A stretch of 64,000 bases of DNA. It comes from Acheta domesticus (lineage: Eukaryota; Arthropoda; Insecta; Orthoptera; Gryllidae). Of the stretch, positions 37,053 through 47,206 are shown piece by piece; positions within the stretch are counted from its first letter, which is position 1; every line of letters begins with the position of its first letter. Position numbers and translations under genes: made by a program. The stretch spans positions 33,962,540-34,026,539 of the forward strand of contig JAHLJT010009419.1 of the NCBI GenBank assembly GCA_031308135.1, written 5' to 3'. The notes under the pieces were generated by a model, which was not told the DNA's origin, made no database searches, and worked only from the letters and a program-made list of their open reading frames with translations.

Positions 37053-37060
37053 TTCTATGC

Positions 37061-38141
37061 TAATAGTTTAATTGTTCTGCCTTATGTCGTGAGAAGTAGT
37101 AAAATAGGACATTTTGTACTTTAAGGATGCTTGTGTTACATTTTGTGCCGTAGAAGGATAATTGTCTGCACTCAAAAAAACATTTTTTAGACAAACAAAT
37201 GAATCTAACTGAAGACAACGTGAAAAAATTTCTACGTCCAGTGCACAGAAGGCAACAAAAAGGTAAACGAGGAAAATACTTAAATCTGATTTTCATATTT
37301 CTTTCAGTTTTACCCTTCATCGTGCATGTTTGGATGTTTGATAGCGCATATTTGTATGTAGATTTTAGAATAAAGTAGTGCGTTAATATGTCTTTAGGAA
37401 CGGTATAAAACCCATAAATTCCACAGGGAATTTACATTACTTTTGTGACAATGTGAAAAAAACTGCTAAACAAACACCATACAGAGATCAATAAAAGAAA
37501 CAGCGGGGAAAATACTTAAATTCGATTCAAGTATTTTCGTGTTTTGTTCACGTTTTGCAAAAGAAGTTTACCCTTTATCTTGCGTTTTTGGCAATTTGAT
37601 AACGCATGCTTGCGAGTATACTATTTTAATATTTGATAGTGTATAAAAATCCTGTCTTTTGAAATGATATAAAACTCCGAAAATCCACTTGGAATTGCCA
37701 TTACCTTGTCGGTCCTTGGCGTGTCAGCGACGCTGCGGCGAGGCGGGGTCTGAAAGGCGCGGCGTGGTGCGGAGGGGCGCGGCGGGGCGGGGCGTGGCCG
37801 CGCGGTCGGGGCGAAAGAAAGCCGCGCCGATGACAGCTCAACGATCCGTGTCCGCGGCGCCTTTGAACGAGCAGTGCTCTCTGTTGAAGGTAGCCGAAAA
37901 CTCACGGCAGCTCCCCGAGGGTGCGGAAGGGAGGGGGCAGCAGGGATGCCCCGAAGGAGGCAAGGGTTGGATTGGTTACGGGAAAGTTTATCCTGCCGTA
38001 AGATTTAATTGTGACGCTTGCGGAAACGTTGCAATAATTGTCTTTATATCTACACAACCAGAAGTTAATTATAATCTTGTATCATTTTTTTTATGATTAT
38101 GTCCCATATTCTTCTGTTGTCTGAAGTGTACATTATACTTA
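37061..38141. other. Non-coding with a GC-rich patch at 37715-37830
   Basis: AT-rich sides with a GCGGGGCGGGGCG-type patch in the middle. The 135-codon frame at 37689-38096 spans it without a recognisable domain. Confidence 0.4.
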
Positions 38142-38360
38142 CAGAGACGGATCTACAAAATACTATTTAAGGGGGGGGCAATTTCAATTCGGAATATAAA
38201 CTTTAAAAGTAATTTAAAAAATATTAGCTTGGCATAAAAATCTATAAATAACGCAATTACTACTTTGGATATGATATAATTTTGTGGGAATTGTTTTCAA
38301 TACGTTGTGTAGAAATGCAATAGCATTTAGGCTATGCCTCCCTCCTTGGATCCGCAACTG
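38142..38360. mobile_element. hAT-type MITE, 219 bp
   Basis: Left end CAGAGACGGATCTACA leads to a GGGGGGGGCA run; the right end read inward is CAGTTGCGGATCCAAGGAGGG. The flanking 8-mers TATACTTA and TAGACTGA match at 6 of 8 positions, a plausible decayed TSD. A G-run following a CAGNGNCGGATC end is common in hAT MITEs. Confidence 0.65.
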
Positions 38361-39299
38361 TAGACTGAATCCGTTCAAAACTGACTGGTATCGTTTAAAA
38401 GATTGTTCAAACAAGTATTTAGTGTGCGGTGTAGAGGAATTTTCTTGCATTATTTCAGTTCAGTATGACAGTTCTGCATTGTTGGAACACTACGTGAGGT
38501 TCACCAGTTTCATTTGAAACATCAGATTATGATTTATGAGAAACAACTATTGTTAAGAAGACCATAGAATTAATTCGTACTTGAAGTATATCTTTAATAT
38601 TTTTTATAATTTCGCATTTTTATTGATTTTAATTACATGCTTCGTTTCTAAGAATTCATTTAATAGCACTGCGGTATTGTTATTATTGCCTTGAGAAATT
38701 GTTAACTGATGATATAGAATAAAAACTGCATGAAAGTAGATGAAAAGAGAAAAATTATATCAATCGAATTTGGAGGATTCTTCAAAGTCGAACATAATTA
38801 TTGAGAATAAACCTGCGTGTGTATGAAGATAATCTATTATTACATTGTATGAATTATTCGTGAAACAACATGATCGGCATTCTCTCTACAACGTAAAGTA
38901 CATAAGTTCGTTATGATTGTTTTCAACATCATACGTACATTAGATATCCATAAGTAAGCACTTCCCTTATCAGCTTGATGCAAAATCAGACACAGATTAG
39001 AATTCAGCCAAACTGCAAATTGGATATTTTCTTCAGAACGAATTATATCTTGACGGGGGAAATGAAGAACGACTTCGCTTCACTGAGGATGTATTTAAAA
39101 ATGACCTTTGGAAAATTTTCTTTTCCACTTTACTTCATTTGGGTTCCTTGTTCCTAGCAGGAGGATATTAGTATGGAGTTTTTGCACGTCATAGCATACA
39201 GTAATCGACTGCAATTTCGATTTTCTGCGCTGGCGCGTATGCACAAAAGTGATGAGAAACTTGAACTGAGCATGCGCGGTAATTCCATTGTGTTGTCGA
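38361..39299. other. Non-coding AT-rich stretch
   Basis: No gene or repeat recognised. Confidence 0.4.
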
Positions 39300-39555
39300 G
39301 CAAAAACTTTCTATACTTGGGTTTTTATTTCTTGGCGCGTGGCGGCGTGTCTTCACGATGGAATATTAACAGTATTTCGCGTCGTTTTCAGTCGTGCCGC
39401 TGGGAGTCGCATGATCGCAGCTGTATCGAGCAGTGCTGGCAATTATGCGACTCCTATCTGCACGACGGAGAACGACGCGAAATACCGTGAGATATTCCAT
39501 CGTGAAGACACGCCCCCCACGCGCCAAGAAATAAAATCCCAAGTAAAAACTGCGA
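39300..39555. mobile_element. Large palindromic foldback element, copy A
   Basis: Two arms of about 105 bp are inverted copies with few mismatches: from ACTTGGGTTTTTATTTCTTGG on the left to CCAAGAAATAAAATCCCAAGT on the right, with CACGATGGAATAT, GACGCGAAATACCGTGA and CATGATCGCAGC landmarks toward the centre. Because the element is palindromic, both strands encode the same fragment (for example YLGFYFLARGG), which explains the overlapping frames at 39173-39490 and 39366-39566. No gene. Confidence 0.85.
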
Positions 39556-39584
39556 TTTTTCCACAACTGACTCTCAAAACCCGT

Positions 39585-39750
39585 CTATACGATGGAATAT
39601 ATCACGGCATTTGGCGTCCTCCTCAGTCGTGCCGCTAGATGTCACACGATCAAGTAGTGCTTACGGTCGCGATCATGCGACGTCTAGCGACACGACCGAG
39701 AAATACGCGAATTGCCGTGATAATTTCCATTGTGAAGATGAGCCTTGAGT
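39585..39750. mobile_element. Palindromic foldback element, copy B
   Basis: Tandem neighbour of copy A with the same palindrome plan: ACGATGGAATATATCACGGC on the left and GCCGTGATAATTTCCATTGT on the right, around GTCGCGATCATGCGAC. It is more diverged than copy A and shares the outer GCCTTGAG edge with copy C at 4346-4538. Confidence 0.7.
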
Positions 39751-39899
39751 AGCAGCTATAGAAAATGACAGTATGGTACTTTCCCATCTGGGGACATCGA
39801 ACTCTCTAGGGTCTAGGTGGAAACGATCCCCGGGATCTCCCCGTGAGGTCGGCTACTCGCGTCGGCGCCCGCAACACATAGAGACGGAACATTAACATT

Positions 39900-40764
39900 T
39901 ACGACGAAGGGAGAGATGTTCAACATGGACACGCTTCGGTCAGGCCGAGACAAGACACAGCGACCGACAGCGTCTGCGCCCCGAGTGCTGTCTCGGAGGC
40001 GCAGCGTTTGGAGAAAGGTGGCGACGGCAGCCGCGGCGTCGTTTCGTGTCTGTCAGCGCTGCGACGTAAACACAGGACCACCGCCGCCGCCTCGCCACTC
40101 AGGGCGCAACCCCTCGCGCTCAATCTCTTGGGTGGCGGCGGGGCGCGGACACGGTAGCGGCGGAGGCGGCGGATACTGACGTGGAGGTGGTGGCGTCAGG
40201 AGCGGGGCAGCGGGTATGGGGACGGAGGTACAGGGGCGGTGGTGGCAGTGGCTGCGAGGACTGGAGCAGAGACTATGGCGACAGGGGTGGGCGCTCTGGT
40301 AAGGGTGACGGATGCTGTGTGTGTGTGTGTGAATGATCAAAAAATAATTCAAGAAACAGAGCAAACAAGAAGGCAAAGACAAAAGAACGTTAACCAAGAA
40401 TTTAAATCTTAGGTTGTCGGCCAATGTGCCGGCTTCATCCATAGGTTAAGTTAGTATTAAGTTAGTTAATAAGTTAGTTGATAAGCTGCCCCCTTCTATG
40501 CCGCACAAGCCATAGAGCTGCGGCGCATGTACACCCCAAAGGAAATAAACGATCGCCTCGCCAGGGCTACTGGCGGGGAAAAAGTTGAAGGAAAACAAAA
40601 GAGACGGATGCGGTGGGGGTGGGAACGGTAGCGGCATTGTGGCTATAGTGGCGGTGTAGGCGGAAGGGTGTGAATCAGCTACGGCGGCACCAGGGGCATG
40701 ATCAACACGGGTGACGGTGGGGACGCTGAAGGCAGAGGCGTCTGCTGGTGGGTGGGCTGCGATA
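39900..40764. other. GC-rich low-complexity region
   Basis: Degenerate GGCGGN/GGTGGC sequence with a (GT)n run at 40317-40332 and a GTTAGTTAATAAGTTAGTT local repeat at 40450-40480. Long frames on both strands are compositional. No gene supported. Confidence 0.5.
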
Positions 40765-40770
40765 GCGGTG

Positions 40771-40985
40771 GATTGATTGATTCGTGTTTTCGGGCGCGTC
40801 AACTACTTAGGTCATTAGTCCCGTAAGTGTAGTGCGTGTTTTTTCTCGGGAGGTGACTATCTTTTCCCCGCTAGATGGCGAGACCTGGCGCTGACCTACC
40901 GTCTCGACTAGCGGGGTTTTCCTCTGAACCAGGTATCTCCCACCAGCGGGGCACCGCTCCAGCTGGGACAAGCTCGATGGCGGTG
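40771..40985 (-). mobile_element. SINE family B, copy 3
   Basis: Begins with a GATTGATTGATT run (the complement of an AATC tail), then TTTCGGGCGCGTCAACTACTTAGGTCATTAGTCCCGTAAGTGTAGTGC, then a GGCGAGACCTGGCG and GCGGGGTTTTCC series. This matches 52940-53110 in order, so the copy is on the minus strand and truncated at its 5' end near 40985, where GC-rich sequence starts. Confidence 0.8.
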
Positions 40986-41349
40986 GAGAAGTTCAGTAAG
41001 GGACAGGGGCAGAGGCAGTGGAGGAGGCGTCTGCGGGGGTCATGTCGGCAGCAGCGGCGAGGGCGGCGTGGCCAGCGACGAAGAGTCGGTGACGGGGCAG
41101 ATAAAGTGGAGGTGGTGACGGCCGACAGCAATGTCAGCAATGTACGAAGAGGGTGGAAGGTATGGGTAAAAGTGTCGGTAACGGTGGTTGGGGTTTGTGG
41201 AGGGCGACGGCGGCGTGGCGGAAGAACCGAGGGCAGCGGAACCGGTGAGGAAGAGTCGGTGCCGGGACAGAGGGAGTGGAGGTGGCAAAGGCGACGGCAA
41301 TGTCGGGAGAAGAGAACAGGGCGGCAGGGCCGGCGGTGAAGTGACGGGG
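40986..41349 (+). repeat. G-rich degenerate repeat
   Basis: Degenerate GGNGGCGGYGACGG-type sequence, similar in style to 40130-40330 and 42115-42260. The GAAGAGTCGGTGACGGGGCAG string near 41079 recurs near 41249 as GAAGAGTCGGTGCCGGGACAG, indicating a roughly 170-bp unit in two copies. Confidence 0.6.
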
Positions 41350-42115
41350 CGACTCACGGTGTGACCAGGTGACAAAATGGTGGCCAAAATCTCAAAAATA
41401 AAAGTTGTTTGGGAACTTCTGGCCATCCTACTCGAAAGAGGAATGTTTCGCACATCTGTTCTCAAAGTATGATGACTTATCCCTGTGGCTGCTGTGTGCT
41501 GTGGAAGTTTCAACTTGGAGTACGCAGTCAGAGTTCGTGTAGCGTCAGTGGAGATGGAAGGCCGCGGGATCCAGTATTTATAAAATCGTGCTCTAAAATA
41601 ATTTTTACTCAATTTTTCAATCATCGATGTCCCTGTGGGTGATATATAAAATAAAAATTATTTTAATTTATTATATATTACCACAATTTATATTCTTTGT
41701 AGTGAAATCTAAAATAAAACAAGCATAAAAATTATACATAACATTATAACATCTGCATATTTACAGAGAATGTAGTTTATTTAATACTCATTCAATTAAA
41801 GGAAAATTTGGCTGCGTGTTGCTGCAGATTCATTACGAAAAGTTTCTTATGGATTCTATATCACTTACCGGCAACCTTGCATTACTGAAATTTATTGGCG
41901 TTCCGTTCACAAGTATTGTACCGAAGTATAACGTATGATAATTGACACGCCATTAGAATATTTAATTATCTTTGAAATAAGAAAACTTCAGTGGGGATAT
42001 TCGCATATTTAAATTTTATAAACAATTTCTCGAAAATCCCTGTGTGGAAGTTGGTAATTGAATTTGTCATTTGGGGTTTTGGACACGTTTTCACACCGTT
42101 TGGTCACACCGTGCG
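41350..42115. repeat. Inverted pair CACGGTGTGACC flanking about 0.7 kb
   Basis: CTCACGGTGTGACCAGGTGACAAAATGGTGGCCAAAATC at the left is answered at 42068-42112 by the inverse of CGCACGGTGTGACC-ACGGTGTGAAAACGTGTCCAAAA. G-rich repeat lies outside both ends. The enclosed sequence is AT-rich with no gene. It may be a non-autonomous element inside a G-rich array or an inverted duplication. Confidence 0.45.
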
Positions 42116-43341
42116 ACGGCGGGGCCGGCTGCGACGGTGGGGCGGCGGCGGCAGCGTCGCGGTGATGTCGCGGGAGGGCGACTGTGTGGGTAAAAGTGGT
42201 CGAGGCAAGCCAGGGGGCAGGGAGGTTACGTGTGGCGACGACGACGGGGGCGACAGACATGAGCAACACTTCCATGCAGAGATTAAAGGGCTAGCAAGCG
42301 CCTCCTCCGTAACTGTGATTTTCTCACACGTTGCTCCCATCTCACGGCGAAATGATGTAGAGCTTCAGAAGCACTTCACTATCAAGAATGCCGTCAATGT
42401 GCATTGCAAATTGTATGCAAATTGTACGTCCTGAATTCACACATTAAAGACAAAACCATTTATTCCAATAAGTCATTACAAATCTTCCCACCGTGACGAG
42501 GAAAGATATAAAATAGATAGTACCTGTTACAATATTTTTTCTATGAAATTGACTAAGAAAGAAAATGGGAGATTAGAATCAGACAACTAATCTTGCATAA
42601 CTCGAAAAAAAAATCTTAATTTTGTTTTCAACTTGAAATCTATTTGATTATGTTTATCAGATCATGATCAAAATTAATGTAAACAGGGAAGATAAGATCA
42701 CATTGCGGATATTTTCTCTCGCGGGATAACATTCTAAGCTCATTAACCACAGTTAATATTTTGAACTTGCTTTATTTAGTTGTAAACATCTAACGACATC
42801 AAGGGACTTTCTGCCGATTATTCTTCGAGTTGAGAGAAGGCATACCTACAGTCCCAGAAATCTTCAATCCTATTCTGAAGTTAATGAAGGAAGGCAACTC
42901 CACTTTACCTGCCGCAGGTATTCCATTTTTGAATATTTGCAATAAGTTGTCTTAATGAAGGAAAAAGAAAGAAAAATGTTCAATCATTAATGAATTAATT
43001 TCATTGAAGAACTCTATGTAATGTAACAATCTTATTTCACACTGATTGTGTTTCGATCAATCGATTTATCCTACGAATGAAATTCAAAATCCTGTATTCA
43101 AAATTAGTTTTTTCTGTAACATCTGAACAATGCTTGAGTATATTGTTTTCTCAGGATTTCACGTTGGAGAAAATAATTATTTCGTAAGGCAGCAAGAAGT
43201 CTAAGAAAAATAGTTTCATGATATTCAATAGGCAGACAGTTAGTCAGAGAAAACAAGGGTTTTTAACGAGGAATACATTTCGAAACTCAAGAACGAGTGT
43301 ACGTGAAAATAATGTGTTTCTTGATTTAAATATCTACAAAT
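42116..43341. other. GC-rich to 42260, then AT-rich non-coding
   Basis: No supported gene. The 147-codon frame at 41991-42434 crosses the inverted repeat and the GGC-rich tract. Confidence 0.4.
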
Positions 43342-43347
43342 TTTATT
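43342..43347 (-). terminator. Possible polyadenylation signal AATAAA
   Basis: AATAAA on the minus strand, about 70 nt beyond the stop codon of the candidate terminal exon at 43417-43594. Position and orientation fit, but AATAAA is common in AT-rich sequence. Confidence 0.3.
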
Positions 43348-43416
43348 TCAGCTTTTTCTTAACATTACATCTATAAACTTAACACAGCTCTTCACTTGCC
43401 TTCTATCGTAACTTAA

Positions 43417-43594
43417 TTATGAAAATAGTCCACGGGTGTTCCCATTCGAAGGGAACACGTAATTGTCCAGACACTTGGCTCCTGCAAACTCTTGTGAAAT
43501 AGCACTGCACCAAATCGTTAGCATCGGACACTGACACCTTGGTGAGGGCTGCGCAGGAACGAGAAGTATCTTATCGCCACACAGAGGCCAAATC
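43417..43594 (-). CDS. Candidate terminal exon of an unidentified cysteine-containing protein
   Basis: On the minus strand a T-run plus ACAG (acceptor AG at 43596-43595) precedes a 178-nt segment that stays open for 58 codons after one leftover base and stops at TAA 43419-43417. The residues begin IWPLCGDKILLVPAQPSPRC and include five cysteines at relative positions 5, 20, 22, 29 and 41, with a CxCP motif. An AATAAA follows about 70 nt later. The composition is balanced, unlike the AT-rich surroundings. I do not recognise the protein. A secreted or peptide-like C terminus is conceivable, and the CxCP spacing is only faintly CART-like. The upstream exon was not found, so this could also be a chance frame. 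Confidence 0.3.
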
Positions 43595-43610
43595 CTGTAA
43601 AAAAAACACA

Positions 43611-44605
43611 TACAATTTTATTTCCATGAACATGTAACCGATTATAAACATTAAATACACAACATACAGTAAAACAGAACGATGCATGCAGTGGACATCA
43701 AAACAAACTGACAGATATTATAGAAGTTATAGATCGCATCGATATGCTTGAAATTACAAACCTGAGTTTGTGTATTTAATTTTATTACAATATTACTAAC
43801 CAGGAATGCTTCATTTTCAATTGCAATTTAATAGAAATATTTCTGAACAGACTTAATTTCTTAAAATACAGTTGCCCCCACAAAAGCGACAAAAATACAA
43901 TCGAGTGTCAGAAATTCAATATTTCAATACGTTCCATTTCTTAACGTAGAAAAATAGATCGAAAGTCAGTGGCAATTAAAGACCTCTGAGGAATTAAGTT
44001 TTAGCCAAATAGGACAAAAAATCTTGAGAATTGAAGTCCCTCGTTTTAAAATTTAATTTTGATTGAAAAGGGCTCTAGCTGATTAATCTTTATCATGAAG
44101 CTTCCTGGTGCTGATTATAAACATGCTGCCAATAAGGAACACATTATTTCAATGGTTATGACCTTTTCATCTGCTAAAATTGAATGTTAAAAGAAAAGTT
44201 AATAATAGAAAGAAAGCTACTCAAATAAAATGATATAACATGCTCAGAAAGTGATGCAAATATTACATTTGTAAACAAACAATATAAGCAAGTAGAATCA
44301 TTTTATTATTATATATTTAATAACATAAAAATGTAACACAATCGTCTCAAATTTCCCTTCTCCTTCTTTACAACGGTGAACGTCGAATACATCACTTATC
44401 ATTTCGAGCAGTCCCCAAATGAACTCAATATTTCACTTGCAGGTTTTTTGTGGAAAGAAAACTGGCCACTTCAAATCACTGTTCGCCTCAATATAATTGC
44501 CCTGGTATATTCATAGACTAATATACTTTCGCCGACTAAACATTGGTGCCAAAAAACTGCACCAATGTGCCGCGTGCCAGTAAACGGTAATTGCTTGTCT
44601 TGCCT
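43611..44605. other. Non-coding AT-rich stretch
   Basis: I searched this stretch by eye for an upstream exon of the candidate at 43417-43594 and found none that I can support. Confidence 0.4.
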
Positions 44606-45210
44606 CGGGAACGAATCTTGGAATTCCGAGCTAAAGGCCAAGGCATGCGACTATAAGACAAAAGATATTAAAATAAAGTAATTTGTATAATGTAGTTCAA
44701 TCTCGCGCACAACTTTACTGTGAAAGGTAGGTAATTTGATTCGCCAAGGGAAACTGATTGCCTCAAGTACTGAGTCTCAGGAACGTATCGTGGGACCAAA
44801 CCGAATGGTTTGGTACACGACGCATGCGTCTCTGCCAAAATATGTGACATTGTAAATTTAAGTCGAATAATATGCACTCTGAAATATAATTCCGTCGAAT
44901 AATACTTGAGGTACACAAACGGTGAATGTAAACTAATTACGTCAAGTTCTGCAAGACAGGTCTAGGGAACAAAGCCAGATTTCGATCGTCGGAAGACAAA
45001 AGTCAGCGACAAAAGATACGACACTACAATTTCAATAGAACGTGCAAAACGAAATATAATTTTGTCGTCTGTACAACGGTGAAGAATAATAACACAATTT
45101 AATACTCCAACGTCAACAAATTGTGACAAGTGCGGCGTGTGGGGACCTCGAAACGAAGCTGAGGATTCGGAGGCAAATGTCGACGGATGTGACTCTACGA
45201 CAAAAGCTGT
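44606..45210. repeat. Degenerate tandem duplication, about 170-190 bp period
   Basis: The landmark CTCGGGAACG / CTCAGGAACG / CTAGGGAACA / CCTCGAAACG recurs near 44606, 44775, 44962 and 45147. It is followed each time by a G-A-rich segment, ACAAAAG and, in the middle units, GAAATATAATT-GTCG. Identity is low, so the call rests on ordered landmarks. Confidence 0.4.
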
Positions 45211-45294
45211 GACAATGCACCCGCAAGGGAGTCGCCAGGCGATGTGGCAACAGGGCGTGTCCTCGGATGCAGCTGCTAATGTCATTCAGATTCC

Positions 45295-45322
45295 GGAGGC
45301 GCGGAACGGCCGCGGCGAGCGC

Positions 45323-45357
<35 letters not shown>

Positions 45358-45470
45358 AGCGGAGGCGGCGGCCGGCGTCAGGTTGGCGTAAATAGTGCGT
45401 CCGTGGCCGCGGGCGGCCGGAGCGCAAGCCATGGCCGCCTCGGGCCGCCTCCAAGAAGATGCGCGGTTTC
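45295..45470. repeat. GCG/GGC trinucleotide tract in CpG-rich sequence
   Basis: An uninterrupted (GCG)n run lies at 45325-45358 within a CpG-rich block. Frames over it give poly-Ala or poly-Arg. Confidence 0.75.
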
Positions 45471-45472
45471 CG

Positions 45473-45575
45473 CGGGCTTCGGGTCTGAGGTCGACCCTCG
45501 AATCGGGCTTCGGGTCTGAGGTCGACCCTCGAATCGGGCTTCGGGTCTGAGGTCGACCCTCGAATCGGGCTTCGG
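45473..45575 (+). repeat. 31-bp tandem repeat, 3.3 copies
   Basis: Three identical 31-bp units (45473-45503, 45504-45534, 45535-45565) starting CGGGCTTCGGGTCTGAGGTC, plus a 10-bp partial unit. Perfect identity indicates a recent expansion. Since 31 is not a multiple of three, the same peptide appears in all three frames. Confidence 0.95.
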
Positions 45576-45586
45576 TGGTATAACGG

Positions 45587-45835
45587 CAGTGGTGACAAGG
45601 TCTTCTACTGGTGGATGTGGCACGCGTCGTGGCACCGTAGCATGCCACGAGATTCTCTGCGCAACTAGCGTCGGCAAAGGAAACTATTAGTAACCCCACT
45701 GTTTTACAATAGGGATGGCGTTGTCTCTGGTGGCTGGTGATGAACTGCGTGAAGGGGCGATTGCGTCGTGGTACTCGTACCACGGACTCCCGCTCGTGGC
45801 ATCGACCTTGACAACCTTAACAACCCTTCGGGTTG
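45587..45835. mobile_element. hAT-type MITE, second copy (inverted relative to 36809)
   Basis: Starts CAGTGGTGACAAGGTCTTCTAC and runs through CACGAGATTCTCTGCGCAACTAG, AGTAACCCCACTGTTTTACAATAGGGATGGCG and CTCGTGGCATCGACCTTGACAA, the reverse of the 36809-37052 element in order. The right terminus is altered and ends in a perfect AACAACCC-TTC-GGGTTGTT hairpin, so the TSD is not visible. Confidence 0.85.
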
Positions 45836-45880
45836 TTATATTCAAGTTTGCGGATTCAAACCCGATCGAAGCCGTGGAAT

Positions 45881-46135
45881 TTTTAAGGGCGAAAAAATCC
45901 GTCGTACGCCTTCTTTCGGAGGGGAAGTGAAGCAGACTGTCTCTTTTTGTAGATTTACTGAAGATCTTCAAGCCCAAAAGAAGCCTCTGGTATTCACATC
46001 GCCTATTTTGTCGTCTGAGTTACAGATACCTTCTTTCTCCGGTAGAGTGTGAAAGGAGCGTAGCGAAATTTGCGTGGTCAGACGGAAGAACAGGCCTTGC
46101 GCCCTGAGTCTCTCCACTTAAAATAAGGCATCATT
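45881..46135 (+). mobile_element. Retrotransposon 3'-end repeat, family E, copy 1
   Basis: Order of landmarks: TTTTAAGGGCGAAAAAATCC, CGTACGCCTT-CTTTCGGAGGGGAAG, TGTAGATTTACTG, AAAAGAAGCCTCTG, AAATTTGCGTGGTC, then a GGCCT-CTGAGTCT-CC-ACTTAAAATAAGG end. The same order occurs inverted at 50745-50996. The AAATAA-type end suggests a LINE 3' region, though no coding sequence remains. A SINE inserted right at its end (46136-46290). Confidence 0.65.
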
Positions 46136-46290
46136 TTTTAAAAATTTATTTTATTTTATGTCGCATCAACTACTAAGGTTATTAGCGACAGACACATTAA
46201 CAATATATCATTACTATATACATTAATACGTTGATATACTTAAAATGCATAATGTTGTGACATAGAAAGAAGAAGAAAGAAGAAAATGTT
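46136..46290 (-). mobile_element. Short SINE with a perfect 11-bp TSD
   Basis: Flanked by AAGGCATCATT at 46125-46135 and 46291-46301. Read on the minus strand it ends with GTCGCTAATAACCTTAGTAGTTGATGCGACATAAAATAAAATAAA, so its tail resembles the tails of SINE family B (ACTAATGACCTAAGTAGTTGACGCG) and of the SINE at 15219 (TTGATGCGACCTTAAATAA). It has no tRNA B box; the head is CT-rich. Confidence 0.85.
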
Positions 46291-46301
46291 AAGGCATCAT
46301 T

Positions 46302-47086
46302 GTATTGAACCAGACTCGTTTTCACGGGGAAGGGCTAAAGTCCCTTCCGAATAACGGACAAACCAAATCAATCCTAACACTTTAATGATTTGGACAAGTT
46401 CGAAGTGGAACGGAGTGGTAGAAAACGGTATGGCCGTTTACAGGTCAAAAAAATACTGTTTAATTTTGTCGGAACAATTCATGGTTATGTCCTCTCTTAG
46501 TTGTATATGTTAAATGATTGAATTTTCATTTACAGACAACTTAATGTTGTAATTTAAATTAAATTCAGTCTTTTAATCTTTTTACTTTTTGTAATTTACT
46601 TCGATCGATTCGATTTAGTCAGGCTATCTTTTAGGAGTGATAACAAGCCTACAAATTAACATTTACGCTTTCGAATTTATGCGAATCGTTTGACTTGTTA
46701 CAACCTGTTGTTTTCAAGAAATAATAGTTAATATTCTGTCCTTTCCCATTGGTTCTGCACTAGTCTAATTATTTTCCAGTTTTTCTTTTTTTAAGAGAGA
46801 AAAATGTGCCACATTTCGTAAAGGCTCTTGGAGAAAACTTAAAACGAAAAAGTAATATTAGTCATGACTGTTTGTTTGTCGAATTACTCCCAAAAGAAAA
46901 TTTTGGCTACAGTACTTTCCCTTCGCGATGGCGTTAGCGATAACATGAGAGGACGCCATGAGTCGTACCATGATAAAAACGTTCCTTTGCTACCACAAAT
47001 CTCTAATATTCCACATTTGACGGAAACGCAATGATGATCTAACGTGGTTTCAATTTTAATCACATAATCAAATTTAACGTGATTAC
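46302..47086. other. Non-coding
   Basis: AT-rich, nothing recognised beyond the end of family E. Confidence 0.4.
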
Positions 47087-47150
47087 GCGGAAGAGCAGGC
47101 CTACTGGCCTGAGCCTCGCCAAAAATAAAGACAATTTTATTATAGTTGTG

Positions 47151-47205
<55 letters not shown>
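47087..47205 (+). repeat. Family E 3' end followed by an (ATT)n microsatellite
   Basis: GCGGAAGAGCAGGCCTACTGGCCTGAGCCTCGCCAAAAATAAAG matches the last part of family E and carries a CAGGCC-TACT-GGCCTG hairpin before the tail. A pure (ATT)n run follows at 47151-47205. This supports a hairpin-plus-tail 3' end for the family. Confidence 0.6.

Positions 47206-47206
<1 letters not shown>

Noticed and set aside
39173..39638. 105-, 116- and 66-codon frames
   Set aside because: Lie in a palindromic foldback; the two strands give the same peptide because the DNA is inverted-repeat.
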